From positions 15,680,782-15,744,781 of the forward strand of contig NC_053139.1 of assembly GCF_016808335.1 (NCBI RefSeq): a stretch of 64,000 nt of DNA, read 5' to 3'. Origin of the DNA: Panicum virgatum (Eukaryota; Streptophyta; Magnoliopsida; Poales; Poaceae). The notes beneath the pieces are model-generated. The model was not told where the DNA came from. It searched no databases and was given only the letters and a program-made list of their open reading frames with translations. The position numbers were made by a program, and so were the translations under genes. This document shows, piece after piece, positions 55,041 through 64,000 of this stretch. Within the stretch, counting starts at the first letter, position 1. The number at the start of each line of letters is the position of its first letter.

Positions 55041-55790
55041 AGGGTATTGAAGTCCGGGTATATCTGAGGGGTAAGCAAGGTCTGGAGTTCTGGACTCAAT
55101 CCTTTCTTGAACAAGTTTTGCTTCTTTTCATCCTTATCCACTTCCTCGGGTGCATAGCGGGCAAGCTCCATGAACTGGTAGGTGTACTCTTCCACTGACT
55201 TGTTCCCTTGCTGCAGTTCATGGAACTCATCCGCCTTGCGCTTCATGGTGGCTATGGGGATATGGTAGCGGCGGAACTCCTTCATAAATTCATTCCAAGT
55301 GATGGTGGAGACATCTTTGGCAGCGGCACAGTAATTCTCCCACCAAGCCAAGGCAGTACCGATGAGTTGGTGAGCTACTAGAAGAACCTTGTCTCGATCT
55401 TGGCATTCGAACGGCTCGAGTTTCCTCTGAATCACACGCAGCCAGTCATCTGCCTCCAAAGGTTTGCTGGATCCTGCAAAGGTGGGTGGCTTGGTTCTCA
55501 GGAAAGTTGTCAGCTTGTCATTCATGGTCTGCTCTCGTGGCTGCTTATTGACGAGGGCATTGGCCAGGGCTTCCAGTATGAGGGTCTGATTGTTTATTGC
55601 CTGTACCAGGTCCCCGAGGGGTGGTGGTGGTGGCAGTGGCACTTCCCCTTGGCTTCCTTTTCCTTGCTGGTCTACCTCCTGCTCCTTCTGATTTGGGTCT
55701 TGTCCGTGCTCATCTTGCGGTCCTCCTGCGCCAGGGGCTACAGGGGTCCGACTGTGGGAGGCTCTTGAACCGCATCGGGAAGATATCTGT
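55041..55790 (-). pseudogene. D2 gag N-terminal and capsid region
   Basis: The frame from about 55790 has a glutamine/proline-rich start and a run of prolines (55640-55620). It continues through a retrotransposon gag capsid domain: PPTFAGSSKPLEADDWLRVI, ALAWWENYCAAAKDV, WNEFMKEFRRYHIP and ELQQGNKSVEEYTYQFMEL. No clear ATG is visible at the start in this frame. It ends at YPDFNTL-stop because of a one-base deletion, and the reading continues in 55040-53913. Confidence 0.85.
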
Positions 55791-56069
55791 AGATTGGGTA
55801 GAGTCTTTGTGAGATTGGGATTAGGATTAGGTGATGTTTAAGTTATTTAGTTCGTATTTTGGAAAGACAGAATTCACCTCTTGCCGAAAAGCACACCGAT
55901 GAACAACAAACACACAGACTAACAAACAACTTCATTACTGCAAGGGGGGTTAGAACACTGGGGCAAGGCCAAAACACATACTACACGACCGGTTACAAAG
56001 GTCGCAACCAAGGGTACAACTTAAGCCAAAGGGCTGGGAGAGCTTTTTCTAGGGTGGCTTCGGGGCATG
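55791..56069 (-). other. D2 spacer between leader ORF B and gag
   Basis: Non-coding spacer with A-rich and AC-rich stretches; no feature recognised. Confidence 0.4.
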
Positions 56070-56902
56070 CTACTCGCGGGGCGAGCCTTCTTCTGGGATG
56101 GAGTGTGCCTCCAGGGGAATGAGCAGTCCTTGATCGCCTTTGTCTAGGTTTTTGTTTTCTGGGGGTTGCTCAGCATCTTCTCCTTCAACGGCGGCAGTGG
56201 GCCTTTCAGGGTTCTCCGGTAGGACTTGCGGGGTCCATAATAGTGGTCCCCATCCTATGATGGGCATCCCAAGTAGGACATGGTTTTCTTGCATACGCCG
56301 GTCCCGGGCCTACCTGAGGCTCTCCTGGGCAACTGCTTCGCTACTAACCGCGGCTGCGGCTCTTGCCTCGGCTTGAGCCACCCGGATCTGATGCATCCTT
56401 ACCGCAAGCTCTGCTTGCTTGGCCCGGTGGGTCTGCTCCCTTAGGATGCTGGCTTGCTCATCAAAGAGCTTATCCAAGGAGGCTAGGTAAGTAGCCACTT
56501 GGTATAGGGGGTCCTCTTCATGGCGGCGTCGTTCCAGGTTTCTCATGCGAGTTTCTTAAATTGGGGTTCTAATGGCCTGGGGAAAGAACCTCATCGGTGT
56601 GGGGCGAGGTGTCCTTCAAAAATCCGGCACAGATAACAGAGCGCCTTTTTGACGACCAAGGGATAGGTGTCTTGATACCTAAACCCCATGGCGGTCACTA
56701 GCCATGGCTGGATGTCGGGGTAGCAGTCACTTTTGGCGATGACCAGGATCACCCTGTAGCGGAGTGTACCATGGTGCTCGTACTCCCTGCTGTAGTACCT
56801 TGGGCGTTCTATAACGCCAAGACTCTCCAGGGCATTGATCAAAAGGCTGGGGAAGCTAGGTGCAGCTTGGCAAATGCCCTGGGTCCATTCTTCCTCAGCC
56901 AT
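56070..56902 (-). pseudogene. D2 leader ORF B (paralogue of leader ORF A)
   Basis: An extra ORF between the primer binding site and gag. From the ATG at 56902: MAEEEWTQGICQAAPSFPSL, LESLGVIERPRYYSREYEHH, GTLRYRVILVIAKSDCYPDI, QPWLVTAMGFRYQDTYPLVV. After a frameshift near 56600 it goes on with TPMRFFPQ, a stop, then a helical part (ATYLASLDKLFDEQASILRE, QAELAVRMHQIRVAQAEARA). After a TAG near 56310 comes an acidic tail (56294-56070, ending EEGSPRE). Both the globular part and the coiled-coil-like part align with ORF A. I know similar predicted proteins next to grass retrotransposons but no function. Confidence 0.65.
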
Positions 56903-57058
56903 CTAAAAACAAAGATAGGGTGAACAAACTTTGCACAAATACTTGGGTACAAAAGGGGATAAATGGTCCTTATTATTATAATAGGATGGGGCGGTACATC
57001 TTCCATGGATACATGATTATTAGGATAGAGGCTCTAGCTTAGGTGTGCTACTCTCCTA

Positions 57059-57785
57059 TCATGGGTACACTTCCTCGATCTGGATAGGGCGCTTCTTTTG
57101 TGGAAGACATTGCTCCAACACTTCATCTTCGGTCTGAGTTCCCTTATCCCAATGGGTTTCTTCGGGTTCTTCTTCTAACAACCCAGCTTCTGTCCTGAGC
57201 GCCTCGTAGTTTTGCCATTGGGTTTGGAGAGCGGCTAGGGCATTCTTGACTTGTATGGCTCTTTTCTGTTGTGAATCCATTCTTGGATTGTCTTTTCTGC
57301 CCTGTGGATTTGGTGTTTCAGTTGTGTCGCCTGTTCGCGGTAGAGTTGGTCCAAGCCGGTGAGGTAAATGGATAGGTGGGAGACCGTATCTTCTAGTTCC
57401 TCTTCTTCCTTCCCAAGTCCTCTCATCCGGGCAATCCATGAGCGTCCTCTTCCTTTAGCAGGCGGGAAAATCCCATAGGAGTTCGCTGAAGATGATGTTT
57501 GTAAACCACACGCAGACGTCGCAGGGCTTTTCGGGTAGCCTTTCGGTAGGTGTCTGGGAAGCAAAAGCCAGTGGTGGAGATGAACCAGGGTTCCACATCA
57601 GGATAGCGGGTGCTTTTCTCCATGAAGATCATCATGTCGCACCGAAGGGTGCCCCTGGAGTCGTACTCCCGGTAGATGTACTCCAGTGGGTCCACAACTC
57701 CGACGCGTTCCAGGCTGAGTAGCAACAACTTAGGGAGGCCAGGCTCTGCGGGGCAGATTCCGCCACTCCATTCATCGTCAGCTAT
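57059..57785 (-). pseudogene. D2 leader ORF A (paralogue of leader ORF B)
   Basis: The first extra ORF after the primer binding site. By comparison with ORF B its start should be at 57785, but the codon there is ATA (minus strand), followed by ADDEWSGGICPAEPGLPKLL. Then come LERVGVVDPLEYIYREYDSR, GTLRCDMMIFMEKSTRYPDV, EPWFISTTGFCFPDTYRKAT. A frameshift at the T run (57467-57470) is followed by IFPPAKGRGRSWIARMRGLG, a coiled-coil-like part (LSIYLTGLDQLYREQATQLK) and, after another frame change near 57280, LAALQTQWQNYEALRTEAGL and an acidic tail with ETHWDKGTQTEDEV. Unknown function; dead in this copy. Confidence 0.65.
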
Positions 57786-57910
57786 CTAGAACCAGGCAAA
57801 GGCCAAAGGTAAGTGTTGTGTGGACAGAGGGGCTAAGTAGGGAAAGATCTAGTGGGAAATGACATAGAAAAGGTCCTCGGTCCTAGGGGGTCACGTCCTA
57901 CGGCCAACCT
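57786..57910 (-). other. D2 leader between PBS and ORF A
   Basis: Short leader; non-coding. Confidence 0.4.
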
Positions 57911-57923
57911 GGCTCTGATACCA
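57911..57923 (-). other. D2 primer binding site (initiator-Met type)
   Basis: The minus strand reads TGGTATCAGAGCC, a perfect initiator tRNA-Met type site, two bases inside the LTR end at 57926. Confidence 0.9.
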
Positions 57924-57925
57924 CC

Positions 57926-58450
57926 TGAAGCTCCCAGGAGGCTGATAACACATTTGTTCACCAGATGGTTCAATCACCGTACAAACCTCCGAGGAGGCGG
58001 ACTCTCGATACAAACGATAATAAGTAGTAAAACAGCTACGGTGATACTCCAAAGCACGACCCAGACGGTTTCCAGCTCGGGCTCAGAGTAATGCGCTAGC
58101 AGAAGCATCTTGCAGAGGAAGAACACCACAGGCAAGGTTGGGCGCGGACACAACCTCTACTCAACGTCTTCAACAACGAAGTCCGGATCTTCTTCTGAAG
58201 AAAAACCACAAATATATATATATCGGATGAGTACAAAAGTACTCAACAAGTCCAACCCCATCCACGAAGGGGGAATTCACAGATATGCACATGATAAATC
58301 AAGGATAAGACTGAGGTTTATTTGTAGTAAAGCTAGATTTTACACATGCAAGGGCTTATTTTCAAAAAGAGTTTTCTTAAAGCAGTTTCTCACTTAACCG
58401 AATAATGAGTGGGGTTGATCCTACACAAAGGATCCAAGTTTTAATGCTAC
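57926..58450 (-). mobile_element. D2 5' LTR, part before the CACTA insertion
   Basis: Begins TGAAGCTCCCAGGAGGCTG and matches 48140-48670 until GTTTTAATGCTAC, where the CACTA terminus starts. The remaining ~2.5 kb of this LTR should lie on the far side of C1, beyond the window. Confidence 0.85.
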
Positions 58451-58700
58451 CACTACAAAAAATCTATTGATCTATGACGATTAAATTTCATCACAGATCA
58501 CTAAAAACCCGTCATAAAATAGTATCTATGACGATCTCAAATAGCGTCATGTATTGAGCGTCACATATCACACCTCGTGACATTCCTTACGTTTTAAAAC
58601 CGTCATAGAATTTCTCCGGGCCCCTTGAAGCCCAACCCAAGCCCGTTTTCTATGACGAAAATAAATGTCACGAATAGTATAATTTTCGTCATAGATTCAA
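58451..58700. repeat. CACTA terminal and subterminal repeats
   Basis: The terminal CACTACAAAAAA plus six or more TATGACG/CGTCATA motifs in 250 bases. Several are in a longer TCTATGACGA context. Confidence 0.8.
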
Positions 58701-58870
58701 TTGCCATGTCACACATTGATGACATGGAGGATGACGTGGCTATTGACCTGGCGATGACATGGATAGCAATGATGATGCGGTCAATGACATGGCAATTTAC
58801 GTGGGGCTGACATGGTGGATGATGTGGCAATCAACATGGCAGGTGACGTGGCGAGTGACATCAGCAGCAC
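58700..58870. repeat. Degenerate TGACATGG/TGACGTGG repeats
   Basis: The sequence is dominated by short units such as GATGACATGG, GATGACGTGG and GTGACGTGGC spaced about 15-25 bases apart. Possibly extra transposase-binding-like repeats; no coding signal. Confidence 0.6.
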
Positions 58871-59929
58871 AACCCATGAGTTGATGGGCCGAATTCAAAG
58901 TGGACCACCAAGTTAGGCTTGATTTCAGGCCTAGATTAATTCTCAGCTAACAAGATTTCAGCCCAAGATTAATACCCAAGCTCATGAAAAAAAGCAGGGC
59001 CCATTTTTCTGATCAATTCATTACCATTTCAGTCCTAATCAAGATACAAACCAGCCAATATATAAATAAATTATGTTCCAATATCTCATCACATACATAC
59101 AACATCAAAGTTTCTCAATTCAGCATGAATTCAGTCTAATTCCAGTTAATCTGGAACAAAATCTCACAGTACTGCAAAAAAAAAGAAGCTTCAAGCAAAC
59201 CCATGTTTCAAGCACGAGCTCAAGTTTTGCATCCTTCTCAGCTTTTAATTGCAGGCCTGCATATGATATAGCAAACATGGTGAGTACAACTGTTGTATTA
59301 CTTTTCTCAACCAAGATTGACTTTACTCATTCTTAACTTGAATAGAAAAGCATTTGGATTACTACTTCATAAGTCAGAACTAACAATCAACTATTCACTT
59401 GTATGTTGAGACGAATATGGAATATACTCAAAACAGCTAACTACTAGGCATTAAGCGTTTCAATTGAAGTAGCTATAATTCATGATTTGATAATACAAAA
59501 ACATGGCATGATTAGTCCTTAGCTGTTCTTATACACAGCATGAATACTTCACACAAGTTCAGAGCTATCAGATATCTCTTGTAATTTAAAAAGTCAATAT
59601 TTAAAAAACATATATCAGATTTATAGTTTCTTTGGTTAGCATGTGTTACACCAAGAATTAGCACCAAAATAGACACATGCAGGGAGGAAGTGAGCAGCAA
59701 GCACTATTGAAACTAGCCACAATCTCAACATCAAATATAGCTATACGAACATGAACATATATTGCTGCAATGATGCAGACAGACCTGCCAAACACTATTC
59801 TCATGTTTCAATAAAAGCCACTCCCGGACTAGCAACCACAAGCAAAATTTTAGTTATCATCAGTGTGAAGTGAACCAGGAAAGTAGCAAAAAGTCCGTCA
59901 CTAGCAAGATATCCTACAAAAATTTTATG
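58871..59929. other. C1 interior, non-coding
   Basis: AT-rich sequence with no open frame above about 90 codons and no recognisable domain. Confidence 0.5.
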
Positions 59930-59934
59930 GTGTT
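59930..59934. repeat. Target site duplication GTGTT, left copy (S2)
   Basis: GTGTT precedes TGTCGGCACC and recurs at 61000-61004. Confidence 0.85.
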
Positions 59935-60999
59935 TGTCGGCACCTCTGGACTAGGGTACCCCCTCTTGCTGTGTCAAGACTCGTAGTTATCCGTAACTAC
60001 GCCCAAAGGAGCTGAGCAACCGGACCCCTGGGGTCCGACTCCATCTCACCGGACCAACGGTCTCGGACCCGCATCCCGCCCGGGGCCGGGTCCGGTGTCA
60101 CCACGTGTCCCGGAGAAGGAAGCACTCAGACAAAATAGCCGGGGGCCCCAGACCTCCCACGGGGTCCCGGACCACCATATACTATCCGGACCCCTCGGCA
60201 GGGAGGGAACAGACACCCCGCCTGGGGGGGGGGTCCGGAGCCGCCACGTGTCCGTAGACGCAGATACGCACGCGGCTACCAAGCTTCCTCGGGAAGACTT
60301 GGCCACCTACCGCATTCAATGCGGGAGGCGTTAAGAGCGCTCTACCACAGCAGAGCCCGAGGAGACTTTCGCCAAGCTGTACTGTTGACCTCGCATTACC
60401 AAGGTACACTGTACAGCCGCTGGCGCCACTCACGCCACGCACGTCAGTCTGCTGCACCAGTTAGACACGACAACTCGGCGACATAGTATCATACCGCCTA
60501 CACGGTAGACACAACAGTCTACGCCACAACCTACACTGCCTCAACGGGCGCCTCACCGATGAGATAGGAGAAGACCCCCCTCGGCCAGAGAGTCTACAGG
60601 ACGATGAAGTGTATCCGGCAAGAGATTCTCCATCACTGTTGCACCACTACTGTCTAGTAAAATATACATCCTTGTTGGGCCCACCTGTCGGGGTCCGATG
60701 CCTGTGTACGCGTCCTCCTTACTCTATAAAAGGGAGACGCCCGTTAGAGGAAGGCTCAAGAAAAAAGGGAGACTTGGGGGCAGAGGATAGACTCATTCAT
60801 TCCTATTGCAATACACCACAAAGTGGATGTAGGGTATTACGCTTCGGCGGTCCGAACCACTCTAAATCTGTGCGTTCTTGCGTTCTTGCCCCGAAGCTAG
60901 ATCGCCTAATAGCTTAGCACTTCCCCGAGTACTCCCCCTCGGGGAATAGGTGGGTGCGTTCCGCCACCCGGCTGTGGGTACCCCCAAAAGCCCGCGACA
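59935..60999 (+). mobile_element. Solo LTR S2, Tat-type, 1,065 bp
   Basis: Begins TGTCGGCACCTCTGG and ends CCCGCGACA, flanked by the perfect 5-bp duplication GTGTT, with no internal region: a solo LTR. A TATA box CTCTATAAAAGGG lies near 60722 on the plus strand. The part GTAGGGTATTACGCTTCGGC near 60827 is a common element of grass Tat-type LTRs; T1 has a related GTAATACCCTACG stretch on the opposite strand near 44617. It is GC-rich in U3, with three CACGTG-like cores. Confidence 0.85.
60722..60732 (+). promoter_or_regulatory. S2 TATA box
   Basis: CTCTATAAAAGGG, a near-perfect plant TATA box; defines the LTR strand. Confidence 0.65.
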
Positions 61000-61004
61000 G
61001 TGTT
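61000..61004. repeat. Target site duplication GTGTT, right copy (S2)
   Basis: Second copy of 59930-59934. Confidence 0.85.
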
Positions 61005-61293
61005 TATTACTACAAGAAGTTCAGAGACATGGTCTGAATTTTGGTACAAACATGGACTGGTAATTGTATGCAAATCAAATTATCATGTAATTAGCTGTAA
61101 CGCATAGCAAATTATATACAACTAGATTGTCAAGCATGTCTTAATTTTCTAAAGTCTTAAACAATCCCCTCCCCATCAATCCATTCAGAGTATAACTCAC
61201 GTGCAAAAAGTCAAATAGAAAATGCACACTGCATGAACGAGAAACATGGAACATAGGCTTTAATGTACCAGTCGAAGGAAGAAGGAAATAATC

Positions 61294-62177
61294 TCATAAT
61301 GTAACGGAGAAGCTGTGTGTGCTGGCTGCACATGTCGCCCTCGTGGCCAGTAGTACCGACTGCTGCTCGTCACCTGAGGCAGTTCGCGCTGGACGCTGAT
61401 TAGCCACCCTAGCCGCCCATCGCTCTGCCTCCCGCAGCAGCCTGCATCCTCAAACACATTGTGAAGACGTGGGGGAGGAGGAAACAGATAAGACACAAAA
61501 GAGATGTGAGGATGGAAAATATATGGAGGAGATAAAAGGTTGAGCATCGGACCCACCTGCAACGCTGGATGCGGCCGGAGCTCCACATGCTTGAGCTCAG
61601 CACCAACTGTGTGATGCTCGTCGAAGCTCGCCTGCACTCTCCTGGGTGGATTTGGAGGCGGATTGGGGGTGGACGCCGTTGAAGCCACTTGTCAGCGAAC
61701 TCCATGACCTCGGCGAGCTACGGCCGCCTGCTCGTTGTCGGCTTGCAGTAGAGGCACCGGGTCACCACGTTAGCACGCGGATCTGAGGCTAAGGAAGGCG
61801 GCTATGCCTATCTGCCGCTGCAACTCTGTGCCGCTGCTCGCTGCGGGGAAGACGACTGGAGAGCAGGCCGCAGGCCTCAGGCACCGCTGACCCTTGCGCC
61901 ACGAGCTGCTGCCGCATCCCCATCCTCTAGGGGCCGATGCGACACTAGCTGCGGCCGCAATGCCTCCTGGAGAGCGGAGCGGAGCTCTTGCCCGGCCAGC
62001 GGAGTTCACCACAAGCAGATCTGAGGGGGAAGCGGGGAAGGAAGGGATAGAGGAGGGTATGGGAGGGAGTCGAGACGGTGTCGCCGGGGTAGGGAGCACA
62101 GGGTGAGAAAGTGGAGTGGCTCGGCGTGCGGGGAGCTTGGGGGAGGAGAGGAGCGGCAGCCGTGAGTGGTCTGACAT
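61294..62177 (-). CDS. Hypothetical gene-like block in C1
   Basis: A GC-rich block with open frames on the minus strand. A TATA box (AGTATAAATG, near 62262) lies about 85 bases before an ATG at 62177 (MSDHSRLPLLSSPKLPARRA). The predicted protein is proline/serine/alanine-rich with no known domain. Further down, exons are suggested by KHVELRPHPALQ ending at CAG|GTGGGT (61553) and by EAERWAARVANQRPARTASG ending in SFSVTL-stop at 61294. All three frames are open in parts, so the exon structure is uncertain. It may be a captured gene fragment, a CACTA-internal gene, or chance open frames. Confidence 0.3.
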
Positions 62178-62261
62178 CTGAGCAGGGCGTATAGAGAAGG
62201 AGAGGGAGCGGCGGCAGCCAGGAGGCGGAAGACTGCTAGGGTAAGACTCGATGACTCGGCA

Positions 62262-62268
62262 TTTATAC
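62262..62268 (-). promoter_or_regulatory. TATA box ahead of the hypothetical block
   Basis: The minus strand reads AGTATAAATGCC about 85 bases upstream of the ATG at 62177. Confidence 0.4.
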
Positions 62269-62439
62269 TGTGTGAATGCGATTCTAACTGTCAGATCGTG
62301 GATGGATGGTCAGAAACAATTGGGTCAGGTAGGGCGAGCTAGAAACGGCCCATAACTACTCAGATTAATATTTTTCTTTTTCTTTTTTAATTTAATTGCA
62401 CGATTACGAAGTAACATATAACAATAATTATCTTATATA

Positions 62440-63420
62440 CACTAATTTATTTTTTATATGTAATAGACTACATATAAGTTGTCCTGTAGAAGTTTCAATA
62501 ATTTTCTAACTCACTTACTATTTTTAATAGCTTAAATAAATTTCTGCAAGTTTGTTGAATATAATTACAATTTAAACTATATGTATCTCAAATAATACTT
62601 AAAAACTTCACAAAATTCTTTTTAAGTACCCATGTTCTAGTATAGATTGTATCCTAAAAATAGATGAAAACTTCAAATGTTTGCTAGGGATGATTCAAAC
62701 TTCTACTTACAGCCTTGTTACAAAATAATGATGATAATACATAAAACTTCTGGGAAAATTGTGTAAATTGTCACAGAATTAATTTATGAATGTATAAACT
62801 TTACATAAAAAATTCATAAGATTTTATGAAAATTGAAGTATACATTGCTCATAAATGGATGGATCTCTCATATTCTTCCATACAACCTAAGTCAAAGTTT
62901 GAAGTTTACACACCTTAAAATCTTTTCTTACTCATATACCCAAATAGATTTTTTTTACATGTAGTAGACAACATATAAGTAATCATATAGGAGTTTCAAG
63001 AATTTTTGAATAGATTTGACATATATTGTCAATTAAATAGATTTCTATGTGCTTTTCGAAAGTAATTTCAAGATGAACTATGTGTACCACCAAAAAGATT
63101 CGAAAAAATTATAGACTCATATGTTCCATTATAGCCCATGTCCTGGTGATAGATGATAATTCAATTATTTTCTAGGGACAATTTAAACTTCTATCTCCAA
63201 ATGACCACATAATAATTAAGAAATACCTAAATTTGGTCAAAAAATTCTACAAGTTGACATGGGGATATAGTTTTGGTCCATAATCTTGCCATAAAAAACT
63301 TCAATGGTTTTCAAAAAGTGAGACAATATATTGTTCATAAAATGGTACATCTCTCACAGAATTTCTTGTAATTGACATCAAACTTTGAGATTTGAATACC
63401 TCATAACATAATCGAAATCG
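62440..63420. repeat. Diverged tandem repeat, two ~490-bp units
   Basis: The order of blocks in 62440-62935 recurs in 62945-63420. Examples: ACATATAAGT...GTAGAAGTTTCAA and ACATATAAGT...TAGGAGTTTCAA; CTAGGGATGATTCAAACTTCTA and CTAGGGACAATTTAAACTTCTA; CATTGCTCATAAATGG and ATTGTTCATAAAATGG; TCAAAGTTTGAAGTTTACACACC and TCAAACTTTGAGATTTGAATACC. Units are old and AT-rich, without coding sequence. Confidence 0.65.
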
Positions 63421-63784
63421 CATGCAGCTCAATTTTGGCCACCACCTTATGTTGATCATAACATTGGAAAATATCAAGTTATATTAGCAATTATCATTCA
63501 AAAACATGTTATTTCAATTCTCTATTAGTTATTTCTATTCTCTATTAAGTTGGAAGAAAATATGTCATACATAAAAAAATCAAGACATATCAATTAACAT
63601 ACAAACAAACACTACTAAATAAAGTACCACGATTTTAGAAAAATTTAGAGAAAAAAACCATCAAATTTGGAGTTCTTATGAGGGAGTAATACCAATTACA
63701 AAATTTACTTCTGGATTGAAAAGAAAATGATGGATTCTTTAATATTGTAGAACATTGTTACCGAACATTAACAGTAAATAAGGC

Positions 63785-63852
63785 ACACCCCAGTGGTAAT
63801 GCTATCAAGTCTTAGTCATCTTTAAGGGTCTGGGTTCGAATCCACTATACTA
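63785..63852 (+). other. tRNA-like (SINE-head-like) sequence 1
   Basis: It contains GGTCTGGGTTCGAATCC, a good Pol III B-box core, preceded about 45 bases earlier by AGTGGTAATGC, a poor A-box candidate. It does not fold into a clear tRNA by eye. Confidence 0.3.
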
Positions 63853-63932
63853 CCTACGTGTTTCTCTTATTTTCGAATTAAAACTTGAGTAAGTTAACAT
63901 ATATATAGGATAATACCAAACTCTATCACAAG

Positions 63933-64000
63933 TGAAGGAGCAACATAGTGGAAGGTTGCTAAGATTCGTAACAACAAAACCCGGGTTCGATCCTTCCCCC
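63933..64000 (+). other. tRNA-like (SINE-head-like) sequence 2, cut by window end
   Basis: Contains CCCGGGTTCGATCC (B-box core) at the window end, with TAGTGGAAGGTTG about 40 bases before as an A-box candidate. Possibly the head of a tRNA-derived SINE; the rest is out of view. Confidence 0.3.

Larger units (their letters stand above)
58451..64000. mobile_element. CACTA (EnSpm-type) element C1, left end and interior
   Basis: The terminus CACTACAAAAAATC follows a candidate 3-bp target TAC (58448-58450) and interrupts D2 LTR sequence exactly. Subterminal TATGACG motifs recur in both directions (about 58473, 58512, 58531, 58602, 58652, 58687), as in CACTA elements, where they bind transposase. 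I find no TTTTGTAGTG end downstream and no transposase in the window, so the right border is unknown. How much of 61005-64000 belongs to C1 is an inference. Confidence 0.7.

Noticed and set aside
61005..61025. ATTACTACAAGAAG as the right end of the CACTA element
   Set aside because: It is in the wrong orientation for a right terminus (which should read TTTTGTAGTG) and lacks the CACTA start; D2 LTR sequence does not resume after it.

Overview
The window looks like intergenic DNA of a large grass genome (Poaceae, probably panicoid). It is built almost entirely of transposable elements inserted into one another, and I found no ordinary host gene I would defend. The grass call rests on the element types: Tat, Athila and Del/Tekay Ty3-gypsy elements with long LTRs, a CACTA element with TATGACG subterminal repeats, and typical grass LTR starts. 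The species cannot be read from the sequence.

Layout. (1) T1, a RIRE2/Tat-like Ty3-gypsy element on the minus strand, is the oldest visible frame: antisense ORF 10038-11634, tandem repeats 11810-12484, integrase and RNase H 12520-14755, RT, protease and gag 40760-44442, PBS and LTR 44468-44907. The LTR at 44489-44907 is flanked by a PBS on one side and a polypurine tract on the other, so it is shared with a second, deleted T1 copy (44908-46508). (2) A1, an Athila-type gag-pro element on the minus strand, fills 1-10037 and sits inside the T1 antisense ORF. Its 3' LTR is split by S1, a 4.8-kb solo LTR (456-5292, TSD GTCGG). (3) D1, a long-LTR Del/Tekay-like element (14761-40754, TSD GGGAC), splits T1 between RT and RNase H. 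It has lost most of pol, carries degenerate ~180-bp repeats in that place, and contains a hAT-like element (20169-20878). (4) T2, a plus-strand Tat element (25305-37754), sits in the 5' LTR of D1. It has a broken gag-pol and two antisense ORFs. (5) 46509-48139 is unassigned and holds a 280-bp direct duplication. (6) D2, a Tekay-like chromovirus on the minus strand (48140-58450), carries two paralogous extra ORFs ahead of gag. (7) C1, a CACTA element, starts at 58451 inside the 5' LTR of D2 and probably runs out of the window. It contains a plus-strand solo LTR (S2, 59935-60999, TSD GTGTT), a weak gene-like GC-rich block (61294-62177), and a diverged tandem repeat of about 490 bp.

How the parts relate. 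Every polyprotein here is broken by stops or frameshifts, so nothing looks able to move by itself, although some domains (T1 integrase, T1 RT core) still have their catalytic residues. The nesting gives relative ages: T1 before A1 and D1; A1 before S1; D1 before T2 and the hAT element; D2 before C1; C1 before S2. The least ordinary features are the shared-LTR T1 tandem with a microhomology chimera, the replacement of D1 pol by tandem repeats, the duplicated leader ORFs of D2, and the spliced antisense genes of T1 and T2.
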